A stretch of 64,000 bases of DNA, taken from NCBI GenBank assembly GCA_022496805.1, contig CM040107.1, positions 9,816,501 through 9,880,500 on the forward strand. The letters run 5' to 3'. Position numbers and translations under genes: made by a program. The notes under the pieces were generated by a model. The model had not been told where the DNA came from and made no database searches. It saw only the letters and a program-made list of their open reading frames with translations. This document shows, in pieces, positions 1 to 11,014 of the stretch (within the stretch, counting starts at the first letter, position 1; each line of letters begins with the position of its first letter). Origin of the DNA: Pohlia nutans (Eukaryota > Streptophyta > Bryopsida > Bryales > Mniaceae).

Positions 1-289
1 CGTCGCTTTCTCCGCTGTCACTGACTGCTTCCTCCTTGTTGTCTTCCTCTGCATCAAGCTCCTCCGCCGTAGACGACAACGCGCTATTGAGATCTAACTT
101 TGGTGAGGACTTCGCCGCCTCTGCCTCCGCTTTGGATTCCTCGCTGCTGCTGCTTTCCTGCTCCTCATCAGACTCTTCCTCCTTCGACTCTTCCTCCTTC
201 GATTCTTCTTCCTAAGACACTTCTTCATTCAATTCTTCCTCTTTCGACGGCTCGCTTTTCAGCACTGTGGGCTTCTTCGATTTTGCCAT
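1..289 (-). CDS. N-terminus of an acidic, Glu/Ser-rich protein (partial, with one in-frame TAG)
   Basis: The minus strand opens with an ATG at 289-287 and stays in frame to the window edge, about 96 codons. The start reads MAKSKKPTVLKSEPSKEEE, then a long Glu/Ser/Lys tract, then a Leu-containing segment (KLDLNSALSST). Such acidic, low-complexity N-termini are common in plant nuclear and chromatin proteins such as the GeBP or nucleolin type, but no diagnostic domain is inside the window, so no function is assigned. Codon 26 is TAG (complement of 212-214), flanked by Glu codons, with no other disruption. That makes it a slightly decayed gene, a sequencing error, or a case of the TAG excess described in the findings. 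The shorter plus-strand frame here is only the complement of this tract. The rest of the gene lies to the left of the window. Confidence 0.5.
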
Positions 290-589
290 GGCGACAGAGC
301 TTCCAAGTGTGACGACAAGAAGCAAGTGAATTTTGAGCAGTGGTCTCTATTTTTCAAATTCCAGCAAGGATAAGGTCAATCTAAGTACAACAATCCTATG
401 CAATGATGATTGAAGAGGTTGGCTGAGGGAGTGGGGAAGTGGAGCTGTGGAGTGAAAGTGAAATTCAAACTACTTAGGGTTTCGTAATCAATGGGTGGCG
501 GCTGCATTTAGGTGGCGGCTACGTTTAGGGTGCGGCTGCGTTTAGGGTGCGGAATTATCGCCGCCGCCGCCACGTGTTTGTAGCCAGTG
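290..589. other. Upstream region with a short GC-rich minisatellite
   Basis: No gene is visible. Positions about 493-553 hold three to four copies of a ~17-bp unit, GGTGCGGCTGCGTTTAG, with single-base differences. The region lies 5' of the minus-strand acidic ORF and would contain its promoter, but I see no clear TATA box. Confidence 0.4.
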
Positions 590-930
590 CAGTGCTATTA
601 ATAGTTCACCGTTATCCATCGATGACTAGGTTTAGTCACCACTCTGCTTCGTTGACTATTCGTAGTCAGGAGTTCTACATCCATGACTAGATGTACGCAC
701 GTCATTGATGATTTTGAAATAGTGCTAGAGTGAGTATACTTAGCTCTTCCTCAAACGATGCCCTATAAAGCAACGCGTCAAGGCGCTCAAACACATTAGG
801 AATCTGAAGTATTTCTAGAATGAAAAGATCTGCTGGACCGAACAAAGCTGAGTCGCCCTTATACTCTAACTTGAAACTTGGACACTTCTTCCTCTATCGG
901 TGACATCTTTACTAAAAGCTGTAAGGTCTC

Positions 931-1152
931 ATGGCTCAGACCCTCGCCTGCAAATTAAGAACGAGTGCAGTATTTCTAACTCTTCGTGAATTTGCCATCC
1001 ACAACTCGCAAAGAGTTCATGTCCAATTGTATCGATCGTATTGTACAGAACCTAATTTAGATGAGGGCATCACCAAAACAAGAGAGGAACATTGCATGAA
1101 ATCCTTCAAGATTACAGAGAGTATGCACCCAAGCAATATAATTCTTACATAG
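931..1152 (+). other. Short open frame upstream of the SET gene, unrecognised
   Basis: A 73-codon frame starting MAQTLACKLRTSAVF lies just 5' of the Cys-motif exon. It could be an upstream exon of the same transcript, but I find no clear splice junction linking the two and recognise no domain, so it is listed only as a possible exon. Confidence 0.15.
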
Positions 1153-1212
1153 TAATATAAGATAAACTAAACACTATCCCGAGAGGATCTTTGAGACTCT
1201 TAATCCTACATC

Positions 1213-2088
1213 CCGAGAGGATCTTCTGCATTTGCAACTATGGGAAATCGAAGAGAAAGAAGCAGACAGACAAGGTCTAAAAAGTTACCCTTGCCCATGT
1301 AAGAAATGCATGGGTGCAAAAATAGTATGAAGGACAACCATCCGCAAACATCTACGGAAGTACAAACAAGATCCTGAATTCAAGACATCCATCCTGGTAT
1401 GTTATCCACCAATTTAGTCTAATATCTTGGTTATGAAATATGTGGGTGCCTATGCGCTTGCCTTACTTTGTTGTGATGATACATGTAGGAAACACAGAGA
1501 TATATTGTTCAGGCCGCAGCTGCTGCTGCATTAAATTCAGTAATTTCAGCTCCTCTACCGCTTCAAAGGAGCACAGAGAGTAGTTTGTATCCCAACCATC
1601 AAGCATCTGTGGATACTATTCAGACAGATATCGATTATGGGCAATGGCGCATAGGCACCATCTCCAAGCTCAAAATTTTCACATTTTGGAAAAAAAAGTG
1701 GGAGGTTAGGGTGTCAACACATCCGCACATGGGATGGGGCCTATATGCCATGGAAGCAGCCAAATCTGGTGATGAATTATTGCCATTTGTTGGGAAGAGA
1801 TTCTCAAACGCTGAGTTCCACCGTCAGTGTGAAGCAGACAAGCGTTTTTTGAAGTATGCAATATGTGTGAAGAAAAATGTGTACCAAGATGGAGATGTGT
1901 TGAATGGAAATGTTGTAGGGTTTATTAACAGTTCCATTGGAAGAGAGCATATAGGGAATGCTATTTGGGAATACGTGTCATTGCCTGCCCCATGGAACCC
2001 GAAAACTTGGAGGTATATTATGACTGTAGCAGTTACACGTGACATTGAAGTGGGAGAGGAACTTTTCACATATTACCCTCTTAATTGA
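1213..2088 (+). CDS. Spliced gene: Cys-rich transposase-associated motif plus SET domain (one in-frame TGA)
   Basis: Exon 1 (about 1213-1396) encodes LKSYPCPCKKCMGAKI then TTIRKHLRKY. The CxCxxC followed by R-x-H-L-x-x-Y is the pattern of the small Cys domain at the N-terminus of EnSpm-type transposon proteins. It ends at CTG|GTATGT, and exon 2 begins after TGTAG at 1489 in the same phase, so the intron 1397-1488 is well supported. Exon 2 continues through an Ala-rich linker into a SET-like domain: the GWGLYA turn near 1735, NVVGFINSS near 1909 (the N-x-x-x-F-I-N-H-S motif) and the closing RDIEVGEELFTYY, stop TGA at 2086-2088. SET domains methylate lysines using S-adenosylmethionine; here the usual NHSC has become NSSI and the post-SET cysteines are absent, so activity is uncertain. 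A TGA at 1328-1330 interrupts exon 1. The exact 5' start is unknown. Confidence 0.55.
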
Positions 2089-2466
2089 CAGGTCGCTTAG
2101 ATTGCATCTAGGAAATGGGTAACAATACAAGAAACTGTTGTAATACTTTAGTGATTGCTTGTCTGTTAAGGAAGAACCATGACTAAATGTAGTCATTGTT
2201 TTTGTAGAGAGGACTAGCTGTAGTGACTACATTTGCAGATAAAACTAAAGCATAGTCACTGTACGTGCAGGGATGACTACATTGTACTCACTATTTGTCT
2301 TGAGATGACTATTCGTAGTCATAGTTATCAGATACATGACTATTGTACATAATTATGGATGAGCTACAATCATGAAAGTTTGTTTACATACTCGTAAGCT
2401 ATGCAAGAAACGTGACAAACTAACATATAATTTGGGGGTTGTGAATATCATCTATGTAGTCTGGTT

Positions 2467-2889
2467 TTGTGTACGAAAGTGAGCAAGATTGTCCAATCCT
2501 TCCTGAATCCAACAAAGCGCACGAGGAAAACCCGACAATGCGAACCGGATCAGAAGAGCACATGGGCCCAAGCAAACAAGAGGGGAGCTTGCGCTACAAT
2601 GAAATGTGACGAATATGGATTCACGTTGTTCAGATTTGATCGATTGATTCCATATTCAGCGGACTCCTTTGCATTCCCTCTTCACGTACAACAAGTTTTT
2701 TTTGTAGACGACGAGGACAGCAGTGGATGGAAGATTGTGTTACGACGACGGCCGCGTGGTGCAAGAGTCGAGTCAAGTGATGGCGGAAGAGATGATCATC
2801 AGAGTGTGCAGTTATGTAGAGATGAGGAGCATGTAGGTCTACGGCCTGAATACACTACTAACCGTGGAAAGGGAATTGGATACTCCTGA
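2467..2889 (+). pseudogene. DUF4216-like remnant of a CACTA transposon protein
   Basis: The frame contains CDEYGFTLFRFDRLIPYSA, then AFPLHVQQVFFVDDEDSSGW and KIVLRRRPRG. This order (D-E-x-G-F-T-L-x-x-F, then P-x-x-x-x-x-V-Q-Q-V-F-Y/F-V-x-D, then W-x-V-V-L-x-x-x-P-R) is the signature of the domain found C-terminally in plant EnSpm/TNP2-type transposon ORFs (DUF4216). The usual upstream TNP2/DUF4218 regions are not visible, so this is a decayed tail of the parent transposon gene. It sits about 380 bases downstream of the SET gene inside the same subterminal-repeat boundaries, which supports both belonging to one element. The real 5' limit of the coding remnant is unclear; the DUF4216-like part is about 2600-2790. 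Confidence 0.55.
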
Positions 2890-3955
2890 TTTGAGAAGCT
2901 GTAGGAGACTAACCACAGAAGATGTAAACCAAGCTTTGGTCGCTGCAGAGGTAGATCTAGAGGTGGGACATGATGTGCCATCACAGTAGGAAATGAGGTC
3001 AAATGCATAGCATAGCCCATTGTATTAGCAAACCAAGTACGAAACATAATATGTAGTAGCTGTGGTATCGGTAATCTTGATGACTACACTTAGTCAGTGA
3101 TTCTACATGCACAACTAATATGAGTCATTCGCTCGACATTACCGTCTACATTGCGTAAGAGTATGGACGTGAAACGGGTACAAATTGAAAGAAAAAGCTG
3201 ATAAAAAAGAGGGAGAGGTAGAGTAAACAAAAGTGGAAAAAATACATGAGGGGAAGAAGCATTGTAGTCAAAATAAAACTATCCTAGTCAAAAAGAGAAA
3301 AACAATACATCAATGCAAAATTGATAAATGACAAGTATTTGAACAAGGTGCAAAGAGAACTCATAAGACTGTAGACAGTAGGAAGGGTATCTGGAATAAA
3401 TATCCATGATAGATGAATTGCAAAAGTGATATAAAAATGTATGACTTCGAAAAAAATTATGGAATGAAAAAATGTAAAAAACAAAAGCAAAACATTCCAG
3501 CTTGTTTTTGAATTAAAAGTTAAAAAATACAACATATAAAATGTTAAAACCCCAAAGGAACAAAAGAAATTCGAAAGAAAATCCTAATCAAAAGGAAGGA
3601 AAGTCAAATTGAAATAATATATAGATCATTAAACAAAGGATATAAATTTGAAATAAAACCATGAAGGCCACATTCAAAAACCCACTTACAAATGGCTGCC
3701 CAAAACTATAGTCACATAACTACTAAATCAAGTCATATCGCTGCCCATGCCAAAAGTCATATGGCTGCCGACGGAAGAATACGTTCCCCAACTACGTTCC
3801 CATTGAGGTCCCGTGCAAATATGACTAAAATCATAGTCATGTGATGACTATGGACTGTTCTAGTCACCAAAGTAGTTACTGGTGAGTCATATCCTCTCGA
3901 TAGTCATATCTAGTCATATGGCCGTAGTCATATTTCGTATGCTCTCCTAGTAGTG

Positions 3956-6900
3956 TTGTATAAATTACAATTTTCACTTTTACAGTTCAAAAATTTAGCA
4001 TGATTGACTGAAGTTGGTTTGTTTATTATAAACTTCATAACAACAAGGGAAATGATGAAAGAAACATCGTTACTTTTTCCAAATAGCAAATTTTATAACA
4101 CTAAGACAATGTTGAAGTGATTCACTTTGAAAAATTATCCTAAGAGGAGTTTAATTTGGATTGACATAATTCAAATTCCGTTGGAAAGTAGAGTTGATGT
4201 AGTATTTTATACTATTTTTTATTTTATTTTGACGTTAGATTCAAATAGTGACCAAAAAATGGTCATTTGAGCATGTAGGGGTTAAACCGTTGAACACCCC
4301 ATTTTTTTTTAACAAATAAGAAGTTATGGGCAAGATTTTTCCCAAAAAAAAGCATGTAGAGCTTAGTATGTCCTCTTGTATGTCCTTTAACTCCTAAAGG
4401 ACAAAAGACTTAGCCCAAATTAGGCCTCATTTTTTTTATAGTTGTTTTGAATAAGTCTTATAAGGACTTCCTTTTATTCAATTTTTTTTTTGGATGAGCA
4501 CATGAACTACTTCACTTTAACCCTTTGAGGCGCCTGCATCCAATATTTGGACGTTGAACAGATTTTGACTGTTTGAATTCAATCCAAAATGTATAGATTT
4601 CATCCACCAAAATTTCTCATGATTCTTGTGCAAGTTGACTATTCTCTGTATAGTTTTGTTTTTCAAAATAGGTTATTATGTTTTTTGGAAAAACGACACA
4701 AGTGGTTTATGTCAAGTTTCATTCTTAGTTCAAAAAGTGAGACTTTAAAGATGATTTTTCAAAATAAGTAGAATCAAATAATAGAAGCTATACCATCTCG
4801 TAGTGCATGTAATTCCAATTTCATCACAATTTTTTTTTTTTTAAATTCGTTAATTCATCATTTTTCATTGATTTTCAAGAGAAAACCTTGAAAAATCAAT
4901 AAAAAAAATATGAAAGAAATATATGATAAATCCAACCGTACAGACATGATCTTCACATTGACATTTACAACTTTTCTTTCTACATCAACTCCATTTCCGG
5001 CTTTCATCAAACATTTTATAACGAATTTTTGAAAATAGTGTTGAACTGGGACGTTAAAGGGTTAAGTTCAAGAATCAATTGAATAAATATATTTTCATAT
5101 TTTTATGCTTCGTGAAAAAATGCCTAAATTCAACATTTGCAAGCAACATAGTACTATGAAAATAATATTTTTAATCCTTTAAAGTAAACATTTCAAATAA
5201 AACATATCTACATGTATTATATATTAGAATCTGGGATCAAAATGACGTGATTTGATATTTTTAATAAAATTTTGGGATATATTTAATTAGTTAGGACACA
5301 TTGTGATCTTTGTACAAAAAGTCTCATTTAAAATCTTTAAAATGCTTCAATTTTGACATGAATTTTTTCTTGTGTACTTTGTGAGTGCAGGAAATCAAAA
5401 CTACATATAGTCAATTGATATTTTATGTTGGTTTAAAGAGGGACGCATATATTCAAAGATGCTATGCAGGCTAATTTAAGGATTCAAAGGGCTTTTGGAG
5501 TATTCATTTCAGACATGTGCCCGAATCCTTGGTCCTTTAAGGGTTAAGGGTTAAAAAGTCAACTCCTCAAAAAATGATCGGCGTTGTGTAATTGGACCTA
5601 GCAATGAAGGTATGTGATCTAGTGTATTGATCACGTCTACAAATCTTTAGATCCTACATTTATTAAAAACCAGGATCAACGCTTCTAATCCTAGCATTGT
5701 TGAATGCGTTGTTGAACAATTAATGTCGAGGCGCTCTTTTATCATGTATAGACAAACTAAATCCGTTTTCATGTTTAAATATCCCCATTTCCATTGTGGT
5801 GTTGTTTTACATCATAATATTTTACAAGTTCTGTTGAACAAAAAGTGAAAAAGTCAACGACGCATTTTCTTTGTATATTGTTGTTAAATTTTGTGTAATT
5901 GTTGTGCAATTTTGCTGATAGATTTTGATGTTTTTGAACTTGATATTTGCATTGTAGTTATATTGTGAATGATAATTGTATTTAAATTCTATTTTTTATT
6001 TTATTTTCTAATTTCTATAATATAACAACAACCTACTCATAGTAATGTTTTTCAAATTCAATTGGCAGGGATGATAGTATTTATGTCCAAAAAATTAAAA
6101 ATATACTTGTTATGCTTTCAAAGGTGATGCCTTGTGGAATTAGTTGCGCAAGATTTGCGGCGGTTGTGTAGATGCTCACATTCTCACAGATTAGAAGTAC
6201 TATTGTAGTCGTTGTTCTACTAGTACATATACAAAGTGTCATTTCTTTTTACAAAATTTAGTGCTCATTGGTAGATGCAAGTGTTTAAGAAACATATATC
6301 AAAAACATATCAATTTAAGGTAGAACAAATCTTGGATGTAATTTACATATGGTATGTGAGACAATTTTAGAAGCACTGACACCATGCGATGTATGTAAAC
6401 AATGCAAGCATACATCTTACACACGTTTTTTATGTCAACTTTGAAAACTTCAAAAACATAAATCTTTGACAATTCCTTTGTATGTCTTTCGCTTATGTTG
6501 CACTTGTATACGAAACATGTTGAGTCAACAGGTACTGCAATCGTACGAAATGCGTACAAAAAAACATACGTAGAACATACACCAACACTTTGAAAAATAA
6601 TACATATCAAAAACATTGGAAAAACATGACTTGCCAAGTTTGTGATGTAGGGCTTTTGCAGAGCATAGTCTGGATGACGTGGACATGACTAATAGAGTAG
6701 CTGATACTGGGATATTACAGTTCATGGATGTAGAGGCTGCGGAGTCTTCTCGCACCTATAGTTCTAGCTTTGTTTCTAGAACATCATCTTCCTCATAGGA
6801 GGTCTCATTTGATGATTCCTCGTAGTGTAATGTATTTTGAATTCCTATGTTATTTTATGATTGGTAGTGAGACTAAAAGGGCCAATATATATACTCATGT

Positions 6901-7300
6901 TTTCATACTAGCATTCTTTTTTCACACAAACGTCTTTTGTGGTCCTAGATGCCTTCACAAATTGATATATACTTTCTAGAATGTTCATCCTACATCACGA
7001 TTGAGCTCACCCTAAACTCTAAACGCTGATCTAAATTCTGGACTTATTTGTATGGATACAATATCTTAACCCTTAAATCACTAAACCACCAACCCTAATA
7101 GTCCCATTGTCATACACCCACGGTCATAGGTACAATTCTAAATTGCCAGGATTAAATTTCAAAAAATCCTAGGCTCTTCGCTCTTGGGCTCACATACTAG
7201 CACCCCCGGACTGCGCGTATTGACAAATTCCGTTTTTGTGACTACCAGTCACATTTTGGAATGTGACGCGCGCGATGACAGGGCAGGCTCATTACCGACG
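3956..7300. other. AT-rich, gene-free DNA with old dispersed repeats
   Basis: Both strands are broken by frequent stops and I find no supported gene. About 5080-5540 is a dispersed repeat: the order CATATTTTTATGCTT..., then AAAATGACRTCRTTTGATATTT, then TTGRCATGAATTTTTTCTT, then TTTTGGAGTAT reappears at 13870-14240. The sense phrase about 'cttt(a)agggttaa' near 4510 and 5040-5060 recurs inside the block. 7180-7300 carries GTGACTACCAGTCACATTTT, related to the units at 9430-9650 on the other side of the hAT-like insertion. Confidence 0.45.
5080..5545. repeat. Dispersed repeat, copy 1 (second copy 13870-14240)
   Basis: Blocks of about 15-40 identical bases occur in the same order and spacing in the two places, including ATATTTTTATGCTT, GATATTTTWAATAAWWTTTT, GGACAMAYATTGATCTTT, ATGAATTTTTTCTT, GGAAATCAAAACYACAT and CTTTTGGAGTAT. 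The repeat is not coding in either copy. Its ends are not defined and no terminal inverted repeat or target duplication was found. Confidence 0.55.
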
Positions 7301-7301
7301 A

Positions 7302-7309
7302 GTCGCTTC
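7302..7309. repeat. Target site duplication GTCGCTTC (left)
   Basis: Identical to 9180-9187 on the other side of the element; gives the insertion boundary directly. Confidence 0.8.
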
Positions 7310-9179
7310 CTCGGGGGATTCACTAAGTGAAAGAGTTGGAAACCTAGGAGAGAACAAATATAGGGTTTATTTAAAAAACTTAGCCTAAAAATCATAAAAA
7401 AGTTTGTTTTAGTATAGGTTTCTTGTAAATATTGAATAGGGATTATAAGTAACATAAGGTGCATGATAGTAGTGGGTATTGGGGTGAATTTTTAAGTAAT
7501 GTAGCATGCTTTAAATTAAAAAGTTTAGTGAAACAACGGAATTAGGGGAGGTTTTAGATGCAATTTTAGGTTTAGGCTCGGTTTGGGGTCCGTTGGATTG
7601 GAAAGGTTTAGGATGGACGGTCACGGTTAAGCGGTTTCGGAGTATGTGTGCGGTTTTAGATGCTTTAGGGTTGAAGGCGCAGAGGTGGTGCGTGGCGGTT
7701 TGTTTTCAACCTGTTCTGCTGGAAGGGGTGTTTTTCGAGAGTTTAGTGTCTGTTGTAGTTGCAAGCCTGGAGCGTGGTGCTTGCGGGTTTTCCGAGCTTG
7801 GAGTGTGGTGCCCGTGGTCTTTGCAAACTAATTGACTGTGTGGAGTTTTCAGAGAGCATAGTGCATGAAGGCGATGCAGTTTTGCGCGCATTCCATATCC
7901 TGCTCATGGCCCTGTTATGTTGGGCTTGGGTTGTTTGTAACAAGACTGCTAGGGTGTGGGTTTGTTTGCTCCTAGGGTTTGTGGTGCGCTCTTGTGCTAC
8001 AGGATACGAGTGTATAGAAGAGAGGGCCATGATTAAGGTGTTGTGTTTAGGGTGTGTAGAATTTATGTTTAGGCTGCTAGGGTTTGTTTAGAGTGACGAG
8101 TGGTGTAGTTATTTGCAAGAAATTGCACTTCGGCTTTGTGCTACAGTTTGCTGTTATTTTCTTGGATTTTTGTTTAGGGTAATGCTATCAAAGTTTTTGA
8201 TTTACGATTCAGAGTGTCTAGTTGAGGGTTAATGGTGCCTGGTTTAGGCCTCAATCTATGTTCTTATAGTTGAAGTAGATGTTGCGGTTTAAGTGTGCAA
8301 GGCTGCTCATCATTAATTGATCAGTTTGTTCATTTGTTGAAGTAGAAGCGTCGGCAATCGTTTGTGGAGCTATACGAACTACACTTAAAAGAGCACCTAG
8401 AAGCAATGCGTATGCCACACTTGAGGCTCCAACAAATCAGTAACGGTGGAGACCGTACCCCTTGAGACACCCTTGAGACACCCTAAAAACTTATGTTTTT
8501 GTATTGTTGAAGTTTCAAATTTTTGCTTCTAGCAGCAGTAGTGCATGTAGATTTAGAATTTAGTCCAGTACTAGTGGCATAACCATGACCCTGATCTTTG
8601 ACATCATATAGGTTTTTTGGTTTTTGTTGCGTTTTTTATTGTGTTAGTTAACACACATGTAAACAATGCATGCAACCTTTTTTGTGTTTGTTGAACGATG
8701 TCAAATAAGTTCCTTTGTTGATGGTTGTCTTCTTTTTTTCGTACCCTTATTGCATCATTTCCCTAAAAATCCTGCTTCATGTTTTGGCGTAGTTTCAGTT
8801 TCAGTTTCAGTTTGCTAAGTTCGGTGTTCTTATGTGTGCTTACTCAATTGTGTGCATTGATATGTTTATTGTGATGTGTGAAATTTGATGTGTGTACTGT
8901 TATTGTTCGTTTATAGTTGCATTTGTTGATTGATCAAAGAAGTATTGTATGGAGAACCTAAACTCTCTAATTCTAATAATTCAAATAAACATAGCGTGTA
9001 TTCTATTCATCCTTAAAAAAATTACAATAAAAACAAGGGCTCTATCAATTGCCCATACATAAGGTATTATAAAATTTAAGGATGCGTAAAATTTTATGCA
9101 GGGAAGATAATACCCCCCCCTGAAAATACCCTGTGTTCGCAGCTAGTTGTAGATTTCAACACTTAGTGAATCCCCCGAG
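7310..9179. mobile_element. Non-autonomous DNA transposon with 20-bp TIRs and 8-bp target duplication (hAT-like)
   Basis: The left end CTCGGGGGATTCACTAAGTG (7310-7329) is the perfect reverse complement of 9160-9179. The flanks are identical 8-mers, GTCGCTTC at 7302-7309 and 9180-9187, a textbook target duplication. An 8-bp duplication is the hallmark of hAT elements; the TIR does not show the classic CAGGG start, so a related superfamily remains possible. The 1870-bp interior has no transposase-like frame. The 7560-8330 part contains many TTTAGGGTTTG/GTTTAGGGT phrases and short GC-richer frames, which may be a captured host 5' region. The insertion split a region of GTGACT...AGTCAC repeats present on both sides. 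Confidence 0.8.
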
Positions 9180-9187
9180 GTCGCTTC
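9180..9187. repeat. Target site duplication GTCGCTTC (right)
   Basis: Identical to 7302-7309; the base before it ends the 20-bp inverted terminus. Confidence 0.8.
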
Positions 9188-9329
9188 GGACACCTAGTCA
9201 TATGAATAAATACAATTGAAAACGTAAACTTGACCTCCATGCATGTGCCACGTCAGCATTTGCGCCGCCAATTAAATCGGCTGCTTTGAACTTGACTTTT
9301 TGTGGTCTACCCGGGTAGCCGAGGCCAAA

Positions 9330-9680
9330 ATCCAACGCAGCATGTGACTCTATGGAGTCATATTTTCTGCTGAAGCAGAATCCGACGTGGCACGTGACTC
9401 TGTGGAGTAATTTTTTTTGCTGACGTGGAATGTGACTCTGTAGAGTTATATTTTTGCTGATGTGGCACCTCCACGTGGAATGTGACTGCCAGTCACATTT
9501 TTGGCTGACGTGGAATGTAACAATGTAGAGTTATATTTTGGCTCATAATGTTGCTGACGTGGAATGTGCGTAGTATTGATGTTTTTGGGTGACGTGGAAT
9601 ATGATTGTGCACAATCATATTTGAGCAAACGCTATGACTGTTGGCAGTCATGTTTTTCAAACTTCTAGTCATATTTCAGT
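9330..9680. repeat. Tandem field of GTGACT...AGTCAC palindromic units with GCTGACGTGGAA
   Basis: The block repeats the phrases GCTGACGTGGAATGTGACT and GTGACTGCCAGTCACATTTT with variants at about 9380, 9425, 9480, 9515, 9550, 9590 and 9635. Each unit holds an inverted pair (GTGACT/AGTCAC) with a short spacer. One relative lies at 7230-7252. The layout resembles subterminal repeats of a DNA transposon interrupted by the hAT-like insertion, but I could not find its termini. Confidence 0.5.
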
Positions 9681-9699
9681 CAAAGTGCGAAGGGTAGAT

Positions 9700-10230
9700 G
9701 ACTAGTTTTAGTCACAGTATTGGAGGGAGTGAGAACATTACATGACTAGTAGTTGTGACAATGTTGTTGATATGTATGTGGTCTTATGACTTTCTAGAGT
9801 GATGTTGTGGATTATTGAGAGTCACATGAGTGGGTTTTCTATGAGATGTTTATAACTACGTTCAGTTAGAACCCCATTACAGTCAGTTGTGATCTACGGT
9901 CATGTTTTCCTGATCATCACAGACAAATGTGACGCCTTGGGGTCATACGCCATCGGGTGCACCAGCTAAGACAGTCTACAGCCTGGGTTTCTATATTCAT
10001 CTACACAATGGGCATTCCAAATACAGTGGCTGCAATGGAAGACACATACATGGGATAGAGAAATGCAAAAAGGTTTACATGTATTTAGTAGTGAAACTCT
10101 CTATACAAAACCAAACACCGTTTAGTCTTAGACAGAGTTACTATCTAGCATTAGCGGTCTTATTCCTCACCAATATATACAATGTCTTAATGTAAGGGTC
10201 TTACGCAATGCGGTTTAGACTGCCTTTAGT
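9700..10230. other. No gene seen
   Basis: Short GACTAG...TAGTC units continue to about 9770. The 88-codon frame near 9929 shows no recognisable domain and biased composition, and I do not support it as a gene. Confidence 0.3.
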
Positions 10231-10234
10231 GCAA

Positions 10235-10580
10235 CAACGGGCCACTTGGTGACAGAGTTGAGTGCCTCAGCCAAGCGCTGCACAGTCGGGTCGTCTATCT
10301 CGTCAAACTACGACAAATCCAACTGTTCCGATCCCGGTTCAATGAAAGAAATCATGACCGAGTCTTTGCCCTCCTCAATCATCCAGCCGTGCATCGTGCC
10401 TCCTGCAAGGCTCACGTTTGTGCCATGAGCTACGACGATGTCTGTGGGCTTGTAATTTTCGACAAAATCCGTAATCTTCACTTTCGACTAGGGAACCAAC
10501 GCTGCAACTGCAGCCTCCATCACCTTTTGCACTACTTCAGTTTCCTGCGGCCTCAGTTTAAACATCCATCAAGTTAAAAA
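10235..10580 (-). pseudogene. Coding fragment interrupted only by TAG codons, unrecognised
   Basis: Read on the minus strand from about 10580, one frame gives roughly 110 residues of normal-looking protein (VQKVMEAAVAALVP, then KITDFVENYKPTDIVVAHGT, GGTMHGWMIEEGKDSVMISF, FDEIDDPTVQRLAEALNSV). It contains exactly two stops, both TAG, at the complements of 10488-10490 and 10308-10310, and no TAA or TGA. Composition and the absence of other disruptions argue for a real exon of an unidentified protein. I do not recognise the family. It lies next to a CACTA MITE and a broken DUF7869 copy, so it may be a captured or transposon-borne exon. Confidence 0.45.
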
Positions 10581-10748
10581 TAACTAATAAAACTACCAAT
10601 AACTGTTATAGAAAAAAAAACACCACATAAAGGAGGAAGGAGAAGAAGGGGAGAGAGAACTTGCACTTCTTTAAGATACAGGACATGAAGCGGACATGGA
10701 TCTACCGGATTCTGTCAGGTATCGCAGCTAGATGGACATCCTTGCCCA

Positions 10749-11014
10749 CACTACTAAAGAGTGCGTAAAAACCAAGACAAAACCAAGACACATCTGTTGG
10801 AACCAACAGAGAATGGGTTTAATGTAGCAAACAATTAGTCATCAGCACAGAACCAACAAGTTTTCTGTTGGAACCAACAAGTTCCTGTTGATTTTCTCTT
10901 GGTACTAACAAGTTCGTGTTGATTTTTCCGGAATCAACTGTTCCTAACCCGCATAGAACCAACAGAATTTCTGTTGATTTTGTGCGTGTCAGGAACCCCA
11001 TTTCTCTAGTAGTG
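10749..11014. mobile_element. CACTA-type MITE with CCA target duplication
   Basis: The left end CACTACTAAAGA (10749) and the inverted right end CACTACTAGAGA (ending 11014) share 11 of 12 bases. The three bases outside each end are CCA (10746-10748 and 11015-11017), the 3-bp duplication expected of CACTA elements. The 266-bp interior is a series of inverted units built from GTTGGAACCAACAG, CAGAATTTCTGTTG and AACAAGTTCSTGTTGATTTT, i.e. a subterminal-repeat cassette with no coding sequence. It therefore needs a transposase from elsewhere. Confidence 0.8.

Larger units (their letters stand above)
590..3955. mobile_element. CACTA/EnSpm-like DNA transposon carrying a SET-domain gene
   Basis: The right end reads ...CTCCTAGTAGTG (ending at 3955), which is CACTACTAGGAG in reverse complement, a standard CACTA terminus. 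The proposed left end at 590 (CAGTGCTATTAATAG) matches only 6 of 8 terminal bases, and the flanks GTG and TTG match at 2 of 3 positions, so the left boundary is tentative. Both ends are packed with short inverted units of the type ATGACTA...TAGTCAT (e.g. 622-642, 2178-2200, 2302-2325, 3820-3935), as expected of CACTA subterminal repeats that bind the element's own protein. Inside lie a spliced Cys-motif/SET gene and a DUF4216-like remnant; no recognisable TNP2-type transposase core is present, so the copy is probably non-autonomous. Confidence 0.55.

Noticed and set aside
7593..8091. Overlapping 61-110 codon frames near 7.6-8.1 kb
   Set aside because: Cys/Val/Trp-rich composition from GTTTAGG/GTGTGG words, several frames open at once, no domain; inside a non-autonomous transposon.
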